The notes beneath the pieces are model-generated. The model was not told the origin of the DNA. It did not search any database and was given only the letters and a program-made list of their open reading frames with translations. 12,616 bases of DNA from Hoskinsella mucinilytica (GTDB taxonomy: Bacteria; Bacillota_I; Bacilli_A; Erysipelotrichales; Erysipelotrichaceae), in NCBI RefSeq assembly GCF_045223415.1, contig NZ_JBEQZJ010000066.1:1-12616 (forward strand). Direction: 5' to 3'. Shown here piece after piece: positions 6,140 through 12,371 of the stretch (the stretch's first letter is position 1; every line of letters starts with the position of its first letter). Position numbers and translations under genes: made by a program.

Positions 6140-7480
6140 TTATAAAATCATCGGTAATACCATGGTTGCCAATCCAAGAAACAGAAAGAATCCCATGACA
6201 TCGGTAACAGTTGTCACAAATACTCCACTTGCCAAAGCAGGATCCACATGAAATTTTTCTAAAATAACCGGGATGAAATAACCTGCGAAATTGGCTAAGA
6301 TCATATTTAAGAACATCGCAATACCGGTGACCATACCAAATACCGGATTGCTTTCCATCCACATAGCGCCAATTGCTACAATACCACCTATGACAACACC
6401 ACTCAAGATGCCTACACCGATTTCCTTTAATAAGATCTTAATTGCGTTTTCTTTGGTAAGTTGTCCTAAGGATAACCCACGCACCACAATGGTCAAGGAT
6501 TGGGTACCTGCATTACCTCCCATCCCCGTAACGATCGGCATAATGGTTGCCAATGCGACCACTTTAGAAATCGTTGCTTCAAACATGCTTACCGTTGCTG
6601 CCGCTAGCACCGCAGTAAATAAATTAACGATCAGCCAAGGAATACGTGAGGAAAAAGATTCCTTTAATGTAGAATCCACACGTTCCTCTGAATTAACACC
6701 ACCTAAATGATGGATATCCTCTGTATTTTCTTCTTGGATAACATCCATGATATCATCAAATTCAATGACCCCTAACATACGATGTTCTTCATCTACGACC
6801 GGCATCAGAATAAAGCCATACTTTTCAAAAGTATGTGCAACCTGTTCCTGATCCTCATCATAACGAAGTGAAATGACATTAGGATTGGTAATGGAAAGCA
6901 TGGGCGTATCAAATGAGCTTGTGACAATATCTCGCAAAGAAACCACGCCCTTTAAAACATTCTCTTTATCTACGACATATAAATAATAGGTAGTTTCTTC
7001 ATCTGTATTTTTCTGTAGAAATTCCAAGGTATCTTTTACTGTGTTCTTCGCAAAAATACGAATATATTCAGTTTTCATGATACCCCCAGCCGTATCCGGT
7101 TCAAATTCTAACAGCTTTTTAACATCATCTCGATCTTCACGATCCATTTTATTTAATACTTCATCAGCCTCTGCTTCTTCCAATTCTCCGATCAAGTCCG
7201 TGATTTCATCACTGCTCATTTCTTCTAGAATATGCTTCTGACGAGTATCGGAAAACTGCTTTAATAAAGCATACTTATCTTCATCCTCTTCTTCCTCTAC
7301 GATATCGGCTAAGATATCATCAGGCAGACGATTTAAAATTGCTGTTGCATGCTGTGGTTCTTCATGGATCAAATCCAGAATGTCTACAGGATGAATGGTA
7401 TCAATGGTATCTCTTACATCTTTTTCTGTTCCATGCAACAGCAATTCTAACAAATTATCTTTTGTGATCTGTCTTTTCAT
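6140..7480 (-). CDS. mgtE: MgtE-family magnesium channel/transporter
   Basis: A 446-residue Mg2+ uptake channel of normal length. The acidic N-terminal MgtE domain (about 1-130) and a CBS pair (about 133-250) form the cytosolic Mg2+ sensor that closes the pore when Mg2+ is plentiful. The membrane part from about 280 has five hydrophobic segments with the signature MPIVTGMGGNAGTQS (314-328). D427 in TDVMGF matches the pore Asp of this family. AGGAGG lies 7 bases before the ATG. A 29-codon ORF directly upstream ends inside this Shine-Dalgarno sequence, suggesting translational control at the leader. First gene of an operon with the SDR and rpiR. Function is secure from family signatures. Confidence 0.96.
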   Translation of the reverse strand: MKRQITKDNLLELLLHGTEKDVRDTIDTIHPVDILDLIHEEPQHATAILNRLPDDILADIVEEEEDEDKYALLKQFSDTRQKHILEEMSSDEITDLIGELEEAEADEVLNKMDREDRDDVKKLLEFEPDTAGGIMKTEYIRIFAKNTVKDTLEFLQKNTDEETTYYLYVVDKENVLKGVVSLRDIVTSSFDTPMLSITNPNVISLRYDEDQEQVAHTFEKYGFILMPVVDEEHRMLGVIEFDDIMDVIQEENTEDIHHLGGVNSEERVDSTLKESFSSRIPWLIVNLFTAVLAAATVSMFEATISKVVALATIMPIVTGMGGNAGTQSLTIVVRGLSLGQLTKENAIKILLKEIGVGILSGVVIGGIVAIGAMWMESNPVFGMVTGIAMFLNMILANFAGYFIPVILEKFHVDPALASGVFVTTVTDVMGFFLFLGLATMVLPMIL

Positions 7481-7484
7481 AAAT

Positions 7485-7540
7485 GTCCTCCTATTTCATA
7501 GAAAGGACCATGTCACCTAAGAAATGGTGGCAAATGATCC
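7485..7540 (-). promoter_or_regulatory. Mutually exclusive leader hairpins before mgtE
   Basis: Hairpin A on the transcript pairs GGAUCAU (7540-7534) with AUGGUCC (7511-7505), with an inner stem of CACC (7529-7526) and GGUG (7517-7514). Hairpin B pairs GUCCU (7508-7504) with AGGAC (7489-7485), which covers the mgtE Shine-Dalgarno sequence. Both need bases 7508-7505, so only one can form. If A forms, the ribosome binding site is free. This is a hand-folded model; no energies were computed. Confidence 0.4.
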
Positions 7541-7580
7541 TTATGTTCCAGTTCTTTGTTATCAGGGGTTCAGGTTTCAT
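7491..7580 (-). CDS. Putative 29-residue Mg2+-sensing leader peptide (uORF of mgtE)
   Basis: An ATG at 7580 opens a 29-codon frame starting MKPEPLITKN and ending with TAG at 7493-7491. The last two bases of that stop are the first two of the AGGAGG serving mgtE, whose ATG is 10 bases further on, an arrangement that makes upstream translation bear directly on mgtE initiation. Upstream of the ATG is GGTGGTAAA, a one-mismatch Shine-Dalgarno sequence. Alternating Pro and acidic residues right at the N-terminus (P-E-P) recall enterobacterial MgtL (M-E-P-D-P), where such a nascent chain destabilises the ribosome at low Mg2+. The ORF also runs through hairpin A. The frame is short enough to occur by chance and no homologue is known to me, so this is a hypothesis with good context. 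Confidence 0.45.
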   Translation of the reverse strand: MKPEPLITKNWNIRIICHHFLGDMVLSMK

Positions 7581-7604
7581 TTTACCACCACACTTTCCAG
7601 TGTC

Positions 7605-7613
7605 ATTGTATCA
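7605..7613 (-). promoter_or_regulatory. Extended -10 promoter for the mgtE operon
   Basis: On the minus strand, TGATACAAT is an extended -10 element (TGn then TACAAT, 5 of 6). No good -35 is present at the right distance, as is common for extended -10 promoters. Predicted start is about 7598, giving a leader of some 118 bases that contains the leader ORF. Just past it, ACACT-GGAA-AGTGT (7603-7590) is a small inverted repeat. No convincing terminator separates this from the clp gene ending at 7642, so read-through is possible. Confidence 0.45.
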
Positions 7614-7641
7614 TAATTTGCTTTGAAATAACAGCTAGCCA

Positions 7642-9576
7642 TCAGGCTTTCACAATCTTTTTCTTGATGTTTCTTGTGACATCTTTTAAGGAAGCACTGC
7701 TTTCCGCAACCTCCATAATGGCGTGCTCATCCAAGGATTGATTCCATTTTTTTAACAGATGTTTGACAACCTCAATTCGCTGTGTCTTATTCAGATCCTC
7801 AAACAGAAAAATCTCATCTAAAACCGATAAGAATGATTTTCCCAGTTGCTGTTCTAACTGATGAAAATGACTCGTCTGATGTTGTTCTACCGTTAGATGA
7901 ATACCCTCTTTCATAGGAAATACACCTGTCATAATAACAATACAATGACGTAAGGTCGCCTTATTGGTTTCATATTCTAATTGGCCTTTTTCCAATGATT
8001 GACGAAGATACTGTAACTTTGCTTCATTTGCCATATGAAGATTTCGAATATGAAGGATCCCATAAGGATTTCTTCGTATTCCTGCAATCATATGAAGCAA
8101 GCTACCCTCCATATTTGCCATATCCAATTCCATGATTTCCTGATCATTAAAATAAATACGATTAAATTCCTTTAATAGCGTATGTTTTCCCACGCCATCA
8201 TTTCCTACAAACAACCAGACCCCAAGGGGACGTTGCGATAACACACCTTGCTCGATCCATTCTAATTGATGAAGCAACTTTGTGATCACAGCCTGTTGAC
8301 CGATCAATCGCTCCTTTAATTGTGTCTTCACTTCCACAAGACGGTTCTTAGAAGCAATCGGAATATTCGTTAATTTCTCTACAACCTCTTTGATCATATC
8401 CTCACTAACCATCTTCTTCTGCCTTTGTTTGGCATCTACACAAGCAAGATCCAAAACATCGATTGCTTTATCCGGAAATTTACGTGCCGGCATATAATAA
8501 TCACAATAATCCACAATTTTTCTTAACATCTTCTCTTGAATCTCTACATGATGAAAACTTTCATATTCTTTTCGTTTTGCTTTCATCATACGAAAGGCTT
8601 CCTCTTTTTTTGGCTCCTTGATGATGATGGTCTGAAAACGACGCTCTAAGGCACGATCCTTTTCAATATACTTCTCATATTCCTCAAATGTGGTTGCGCC
8701 AATACAACGAATTTCGCCTCTTGCAAGATAGGGCTTTAAAACACTGGAAACATCAATACTACCTTCACTCTTTCCGGCCCCTATCATCTGATGAATCTCA
8801 TCGATAAACAAAATCACATTCGGATACTTTTTCAAAAGCTTAATCATATTTTGAAGTTTTTCTTCAAAGTCTCCACGATATTTTGTCCCTGCGACCAAGG
8901 AATTTAAATGAAGTTCATAGATGATACATCCTTGAAGTGCCTCAACCTCTTGCGCTTGAATCTGATTCGCAAGCTTTTCCACAAGTGCTGTTTTTCCTAC
9001 ACCGGGCTCTCCAATAAGCAAAGGATTTGCTTTATCCTTCCTAGATAAAATACTGATCATAAAAGAAAGCTCTTGTTCTCTTCCTGTGATATCCGCATTG
9101 TTACCACAGGTATTTAAATTTCTAAGCTCATTCACTTTATCCAATTCGTTTATTTCCCCATGCTCTAGTTGACTTAACACCTCTGTTTCCTCCATATCAT
9201 AACGATGCAAAATCTCAATTGCGACACAAGCAGGCGTTTGTAAAAGCGAAATACTTAAGCTATTCACATCAATAGAGGTCATCGATTTTTTTTCAGATAA
9301 ATGCTTTGCACGTTCCATGATATCTTCTACGACTTGTGTAATGGCGATTTCCTCTACATCTTGATCCTTTAAGCCAAATAAGACCATCAAATCTTCCTTC
9401 AATTGAAAATAAAACATACCGTTCATCGATAAGATCTTTGACAACGGTGCACTGGTATCTTTCAAAACAGCAAGTAAAACATGCTCACTGCCAATATAAT
9501 TGTTTCCCATATCCTTTGCTTCTTTACGTGCATCTTTCATAATATTGGAAACCTGTTTATTCAGGCGATAATCCAT
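7642..9576 (-). CDS. Clp/Hsp100 AAA+ protein with degenerate second ATPase domain
   Basis: A 644-residue ClpA/ClpC-like protein. The Clp N-domain (about 1-140) is followed by an intact first AAA+ domain: Walker A GEPGVGKT (189-196), Walker B VILFIDE (D259, E260), GATT at 293-296 and Arg finger candidates R312/R313. No long coiled-coil middle domain is present between D1 and D2, unlike ClpC or ClpB. The second domain (about 420-644) keeps the fold but is decayed: its Walker A is GNDGVGKH (457-465 region) and the segment expected to be Walker B reads GILHIRNLH, lacking the Asp-Glu pair. The IGF-type ClpP-docking loop is not seen. It is shorter than typical ClpC (about 810). Start is supported by GGGAG 8 bases upstream. 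Probably a specialised paralogue that remodels proteins, possibly without ClpP; partner unknown. Confidence 0.9.
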   Translation of the reverse strand: MDYRLNKQVSNIMKDARKEAKDMGNNYIGSEHVLLAVLKDTSAPLSKILSMNGMFYFQLKEDLMVLFGLKDQDVEEIAITQVVEDIMERAKHLSEKKSMTSIDVNSLSISLLQTPACVAIEILHRYDMEETEVLSQLEHGEINELDKVNELRNLNTCGNNADITGREQELSFMISILSRKDKANPLLIGEPGVGKTALVEKLANQIQAQEVEALQGCIIYELHLNSLVAGTKYRGDFEEKLQNMIKLLKKYPNVILFIDEIHQMIGAGKSEGSIDVSSVLKPYLARGEIRCIGATTFEEYEKYIEKDRALERRFQTIIIKEPKKEEAFRMMKAKRKEYESFHHVEIQEKMLRKIVDYCDYYMPARKFPDKAIDVLDLACVDAKQRQKKMVSEDMIKEVVEKLTNIPIASKNRLVEVKTQLKERLIGQQAVITKLLHQLEWIEQGVLSQRPLGVWLFVGNDGVGKHTLLKEFNRIYFNDQEIMELDMANMEGSLLHMIAGIRRNPYGILHIRNLHMANEAKLQYLRQSLEKGQLEYETNKATLRHCIVIMTGVFPMKEGIHLTVEQHQTSHFHQLEQQLGKSFLSVLDEIFLFEDLNKTQRIEVVKHLLKKWNQSLDEHAIMEVAESSASLKDVTRNIKKKIVKA

Positions 9577-9609
9577 ATCATCACTCCCATCAGTATTATC
9601 TTATGCTTT

Positions 9610-9637
9610 TTGATACAAGCTTTTGTTAGTATGTCCA
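9610..9637 (-). promoter_or_regulatory. Candidate clp promoter
   Basis: On the minus strand TGGACA (9637-9632, 5 of 6 matches to the -35 consensus) is 16 bases from TATCAA (9615-9610, 4 of 6). The predicted start near 9603 leaves a short leader with GGGAG before the ATG at 9576. I found no CtsR-like heptad repeat here. Confidence 0.4.
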
Positions 9638-9651
9638 TTTTCTTTTTTCGC

Positions 9652-9670
9652 ATGCAATTATGCATTGCAT
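9652..9670. promoter_or_regulatory. 7-bp inverted repeat between divergent clp and SHOCT genes
   Basis: ATGCAAT (9652-9658) and ATTGCAT (9664-9670) are perfect reverse complements with a 5-base gap. The right arm contains the -35 element of the plus-strand promoter, so a bound dimer would block it. This looks like an operator in a divergent promoter region; no binding protein is assigned. Confidence 0.45.
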
Positions 9671-9693
9671 TTCTTTTCTTCACCACTTATAAT
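9665..9693 (+). promoter_or_regulatory. Promoter of the SHOCT-domain gene
   Basis: TTGCAT (9665-9670) and a perfect TATAAT (9688-9693) are separated by 17 bases. The predicted start near 9700 leaves only the AGGAGG site ahead of the ATG. Confidence 0.6.
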
Positions 9694-9712
9694 GAAGAAA
9701 AAGGAGGAAGTC

Positions 9713-10063
9713 ATGATGCGTAAAGATATTAGAGTGAAACCCGGAAGAGCACAATCTGCGATCGGTATGATCGTTGGTATCGTCTTTGTCCTCATAGGAC
9801 TATGTTTCGTCATTCCTCAAATGGGATTATTCGGTATCCTTTGGACCCTCATCGCAGTCGCAATTACAATCATCAATGCCATCAATGTATTCAGTGAAAA
9901 AGGAGTTGCGACTTCAAGAATCGAAGTAGATGATTGGAAAAGAGAAACAAGCTCTTCATCTGTAGAAGAACGACTCAAAAAAGCAGAAGATCTTTATCAA
10001 AAGGGAATGATTACCAAAGAGGAATACGATCAAAAGCGAAAGGATATCCTTAACGATATCTAA
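9713..10063 (+). CDS. Small membrane protein with C-terminal SHOCT domain
   Basis: A 116-residue protein with two hydrophobic segments (about 16-35 and 38-60) and a C-terminal SHOCT motif at about 84-115 (VEERLKKAEDLYQKGMITKEEYDQKR). SHOCT is a short helical module found at protein ends and thought to mediate oligomerisation; no enzymatic role is known. GGAGG at 9703-9707 serves either of two adjacent ATGs (9713 or 9716); I take the first. A longer reading starting at 9623 would run through the promoter and is rejected. It is transcribed alone, divergently from the clp gene, and ends in an intrinsic terminator 4 bases after its stop. The shared regulatory region hints at a stress or envelope link with the Clp protein, but that is inference. 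Confidence 0.85.
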   Translation: MMRKDIRVKPGRAQSAIGMIVGIVFVLIGLCFVIPQMGLFGILWTLIAVAITIINAINVFSEKGVATSRIEVDDWKRETSSSSVEERLKKAEDLYQKGMITKEEYDQKRKDILNDI

Positions 10064-10067
10064 AAGA

Positions 10068-10090
10068 AAAAGCAGTTCATTACTGCTTTT
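10068..10090. terminator. Bidirectional terminator between convergent genes
   Basis: AAAAGCAGT (10068-10076) and ACTGCTTTT (10082-10090) form a perfect 9-bp stem with a 5-base loop. A/T tracts on both sides let it work for the SHOCT gene (plus) and the polymerase operon (minus); the stop codons of both operons lie within a few bases of it. Confidence 0.85.
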
Positions 10091-10091
10091 C

Positions 10092-10334
10092 TTATGGCTT
10101 TGTACTTTCAATAAACCATCGATTACGCTCATAAAACAGATTTCGCACATTCCCTTGAATCCTACATTCATATAAGATCCCACAGCCTCCTACCTCACTG
10201 ACTGCCTTTCTTACCTTTAGGATACGATCAATAGGATATTGCACACCATTATCCCATACCAATACCTTTGGTATCATACCACCGTTTTTATCTATCCACA
10301 CAATGACATCTACATATTTTTTATATCGTCTCAT
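10092..10334 (-). CDS. Small conserved-looking protein coupled to Y-family polymerase
   Basis: An 80-residue basic protein, largely predicted beta-strand (VDVIVWID, KVLVWDNGVQY, CGILYECRI, NRWFIE), with a GGCGILYEC segment near 49-57. Its ATG lies two bases after the polymerase stop (TGATCATG), so the two are almost certainly translationally coupled. I recall similar small proteins following DinB-like polymerases in other Firmicutes, but cannot name a family with confidence; it does not resemble YolD, the usual partner of UvrX polymerases. A role as polymerase accessory or regulator is inferred only from the coupling. The gene ends at the bidirectional terminator. Confidence 0.75.
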   Translation of the reverse strand: MRRYKKYVDVIVWIDKNGGMIPKVLVWDNGVQYPIDRILKVRKAVSEVGGCGILYECRIQGNVRNLFYERNRWFIESTKP

Positions 10335-10336
10335 GA

Positions 10337-11578
10337 TCAGAAAAAGGATACCGGATAAATAATGTGATCATGCTTTGGATCAAAACCGGTAAGCTCTTTA
10401 TCCAAAGCCATACTACATCTTCTCGCTTTTTGATAACCGAATTTCTCACGTATCTCATCCATGGTTTCCTCTAATATTCGCTTTTTCGCTTGTTCTTTTT
10501 CATCTTCAAACATATTCAACTGATGATAGCCGTGAATAGACTCTAATGCACTAACAGAAACACCGATGGTACGAAGTGGCATGCGAAAGTCATAATGTTT
10601 CTGAAGCAAATCTAATACAACAGGCATGATATCCGAAACAAGGTTACTAGCCTGTGTGATTTTTCTTTGTCTCGTAAAACTGATCAAATCCTTGTTTCTT
10701 AATGATATGGAAATTACCCTACCTTTTAACCCCGCTTCTTTTAATCTGGATGCGACAGATTCCACAAGCACATAATAAACAAGCTTTGCGTCCTGAAAAT
10801 CACAAATATCTTTAGGTGCTGTAATTGCATTCCCAATTGATTTTATCGGCTCTTGATAAAACGTATCCGCAACTTGAGATGAATCCTCCCCATTCGCAAA
10901 CAGATGAAGGATCTCACCTACCTTACCAAAATGATCACTCATCCACCCTTGTGGTAATCGTGCCAAATCTCCTATCGTTTCTATTTGATAAGCCTTCAGC
11001 TTTTGAGCAGTAGCTCTTCCCACATAAAGCAAATCACTTACCAGAAGAGGCCATACTTTACTTTTATAATTTTCCTTTGTGATTTCCACAAGCCCTAAAT
11101 GCTTCACCATATCACTACCTAGCTTCGCAAAGATCTTATTGTAACTGATGCCAATGGATATCGTCAAACCCAACTCTTCTAACACACGCTTTTGAATCTG
11201 TCTTGCAATTTCTTTTCCACTTCCAAACATAGATATTGACTCGCTTACATCCACCCAAGCTTCATCTAAACCAAACGATTCCACCTTATCGCTATATTCT
11301 CGATAGATGTCCTTCACCTGTTCTGTATAATACAAATAATCACCATAATTGGGATGTATGATCTTAAGATCAGGACATTTTGCATAAGCTTCTCTTAACG
11401 ATTCTCCTGTGCGAATCTGATATTGTTTCGCAATGTCGTTTTTTGCCAGAATGATACCATGACGTTTTTCCTCAAAGCCTCCGATTGCCATAGGAATCTT
11501 ACGTAACATTGGATATTTCATTTCTTCAATCTGTGCATAACAGTGATTGATATCACTATGTAGTATCATACGTTCCAT
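10337..11578 (-). CDS. dinB: Y-family DNA polymerase (DinB/Pol IV-like)
   Basis: A 413-residue translesion polymerase that copies damaged DNA with low fidelity. Metal-binding acids are D9 in HSDINHCY and D105-E106 in SFGLDEAW; Y14 sits at the steric-gate position. The palm segment IGISYNKIFAKLGSDM (142-157) is standard, and the thumb and little-finger domains follow. QLNMF at 353-357, in the C-terminal tail, matches the beta-clamp binding motif. Three in-frame ATGs exist; the one at 11578 is 7 bases from AGGAGG, while the ATG at 11584 has almost no spacing. It is divergent from an autocleaving LexA-type repressor and carries an operator-like repeat over its -35, which implies DNA-damage induction. 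Length and tail fit DinB better than UmuC. Confidence 0.93.
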   Translation of the reverse strand: MERMILHSDINHCYAQIEEMKYPMLRKIPMAIGGFEEKRHGIILAKNDIAKQYQIRTGESLREAYAKCPDLKIIHPNYGDYLYYTEQVKDIYREYSDKVESFGLDEAWVDVSESISMFGSGKEIARQIQKRVLEELGLTISIGISYNKIFAKLGSDMVKHLGLVEITKENYKSKVWPLLVSDLLYVGRATAQKLKAYQIETIGDLARLPQGWMSDHFGKVGEILHLFANGEDSSQVADTFYQEPIKSIGNAITAPKDICDFQDAKLVYYVLVESVASRLKEAGLKGRVISISLRNKDLISFTRQRKITQASNLVSDIMPVVLDLLQKHYDFRMPLRTIGVSVSALESIHGYHQLNMFEDEKEQAKKRILEETMDEIREKFGYQKARRCSMALDKELTGFDPKHDHIIYPVSFF

Positions 11579-11598
11579 GATCATCCCTCCTGCCGTTA

Positions 11599-11626
11599 AT
11601 TATACGTTTCACGTTCCATTTTTCAA
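11599..11626 (-). promoter_or_regulatory. Promoter of the Y-family polymerase operon
   Basis: On the minus strand TTGAAA (11626-11621, 5 of 6) is 16 bases from a perfect TATAAT (11604-11599). A near-consensus promoter for a mutagenic enzyme implies that it is held off by a repressor. Confidence 0.7.
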
Positions 11627-11639
11627 TGGAAATTGGAAC
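11613..11639. promoter_or_regulatory. Operator-like inverted repeats over the polymerase -35
   Basis: TTCCATT (11614-11620) and AATGGAA (11625-11631) form a perfect 7-bp inverted repeat with a 4-base centre lying exactly on the -35. A further half-site, TGGAAC (11634-11639), pairs with GTTCCA (11613-11618). A repressor bound here would exclude RNA polymerase. It is not the Bacillus LexA box (GAAC-N4-GTTC), so the site may be specific to the adjacent repressor. Confidence 0.5.
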
Positions 11640-11683
11640 ATTCACAAGATTTACCAGAAGGCCTTGGTAGTTATTTCCTTTCG

Positions 11684-11712
11684 TTGTAAGCGAGATTTCA
11701 CTATGCTATACT
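11684..11712 (+). promoter_or_regulatory. Promoter of the LexA-like repressor gene
   Basis: TTGTAA (11684-11689) and TATACT (11707-11712) are 17 bases apart. The predicted start near 11719 leaves a 16-base leader containing AGGAAGG. Confidence 0.6.
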
Positions 11713-11734
11713 CAAATCAAAGGAAGGTGAAATC
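11694..11734. promoter_or_regulatory. 8-bp inverted repeat around the repressor promoter
   Basis: GATTTCAC (11694-11701) and GTGAAATC (11727-11734) are perfect reverse complements 25 bases apart, bracketing the -10, the transcription start and the ribosome binding site. TTTCAC recurs at 11607-11612 between the -35 and -10 of the polymerase promoter. Shared half-sites in both promoters suggest one repressor, and autoregulation. Confidence 0.4.
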
Positions 11735-12319
11735 ATGCAACTGAATGAGTTGATTCGTTACTATAGAAGCCTTCACGGTTGGAGTTTAGAAGCCATCGGT
11801 GATTATGTAGGTGTATCCAAATCTACCATTAAGCGATGGGAAGATGGAGAAAGCAAACATATCCCAAAAGCAAGATTACAAAAACTCTCTGAGCTATTCG
11901 GGATCGATATGAGTGCGAGTATGCATGGTCAAATCAAACCTATTTTAGGCTATGTAAAAGCCGGATATGATCTATTTGCACAAGAGCATATTTTAGGTTA
12001 TAAAGAGGTCAGTAGTAAAGAAGCTCGCCAAGGGGATTATTATTTAAAAGTAACAGGAGATAGTATGAGTGGCTCAAGAATTCATGATGGAGATCTTGTT
12101 TATGTCAAACAATGTAAAGATGTTGATCATGGTGATATTGCCATCGTCCTATTAGATGGACAAGAGATCACTGTAAAAAAAATCATAAAAAAAGAAGACA
12201 CTTTGATCCTCATGGCAACCAATCCGGCTTATGAGCCTAAGGTCTATACAAAACAAGATTTAGAAGAACAACGCATCCAAGTCATCGGGAAAGTAGTTCA
12301 CGTAAAATTATATTTTTAG
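11735..12319 (+). CDS. LexA-like autocleaving repressor (HTH-XRE + S24 peptidase)
   Basis: A 194-residue repressor. The N-terminal XRE-type helix-turn-helix spans about 3-57 (LEAIGDYVGVSKSTIKRWEDG in its core), unlike the winged helix of true LexA. The C-terminal S24 domain has a scissile Ala76-Gly77 in GYVKAGYD, the catalytic Ser110 in GDSM and Lys148 in ITVKK, with the spacing of LexA/CI. All parts needed for RecA-stimulated self-cleavage are present. AGGAAGG is 8 bases from the ATG. Divergent from the Y-family polymerase, which is its probable target; it may repress its own gene as well. It is closer to phage CI or plasmid-type SOS repressors than to the host LexA, so a mobile origin is possible, though I see no phage genes nearby. 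Confidence 0.92.
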   Translation: MQLNELIRYYRSLHGWSLEAIGDYVGVSKSTIKRWEDGESKHIPKARLQKLSELFGIDMSASMHGQIKPILGYVKAGYDLFAQEHILGYKEVSSKEARQGDYYLKVTGDSMSGSRIHDGDLVYVKQCKDVDHGDIAIVLLDGQEITVKKIIKKEDTLILMATNPAYEPKVYTKQDLEEQRIQVIGKVVHVKLYF

Positions 12320-12371
12320 GTATGAAGTTACAAAAAGTGTCCATCCTTTGAATAACATAAGGAGGAGAGCT

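Noticed and set aside
6120..6362. 81-residue N-terminal extension of the SDR protein
   Set aside because: It lies inside mgtE in another frame, has Cys/Trp-rich non-family sequence, and the real start has a strong GGGAGG site.
6291..6710. 139-codon plus-strand frame opposite mgtE
   Set aside because: Antisense shadow of the conserved MgtE membrane domain, with low-complexity composition and no convincing ribosome binding site.
7481..7600. M-box Mg2+ riboswitch before mgtE, suggested by TTAGGTGA on the minus strand (7520-7513)
   Set aside because: In M-box RNAs this motif starts an aptamer of about 165 bases; here it is only about 35 bases from the mgtE ATG, so the aptamer cannot fit and the other conserved stretches are absent.
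7628..7660. Terminator after the clp gene (AGCC-TGAT-GGCT over its stop codon)
   Set aside because: Only a 4-bp stem and no T-tract follows, so it is too weak to call.
9623..9712. 30-residue N-terminal extension of the SHOCT protein
   Set aside because: It would be translated across the -35, the -10 and the predicted transcription start; the AGGAGG site supports the start at 9713.
11635..11645. Bacillus-type LexA box (GAAC-N4-GTTC) in the polymerase/repressor gap
   Set aside because: GAAC occurs at 11636-11639 region but no GTTC follows at the required spacing.
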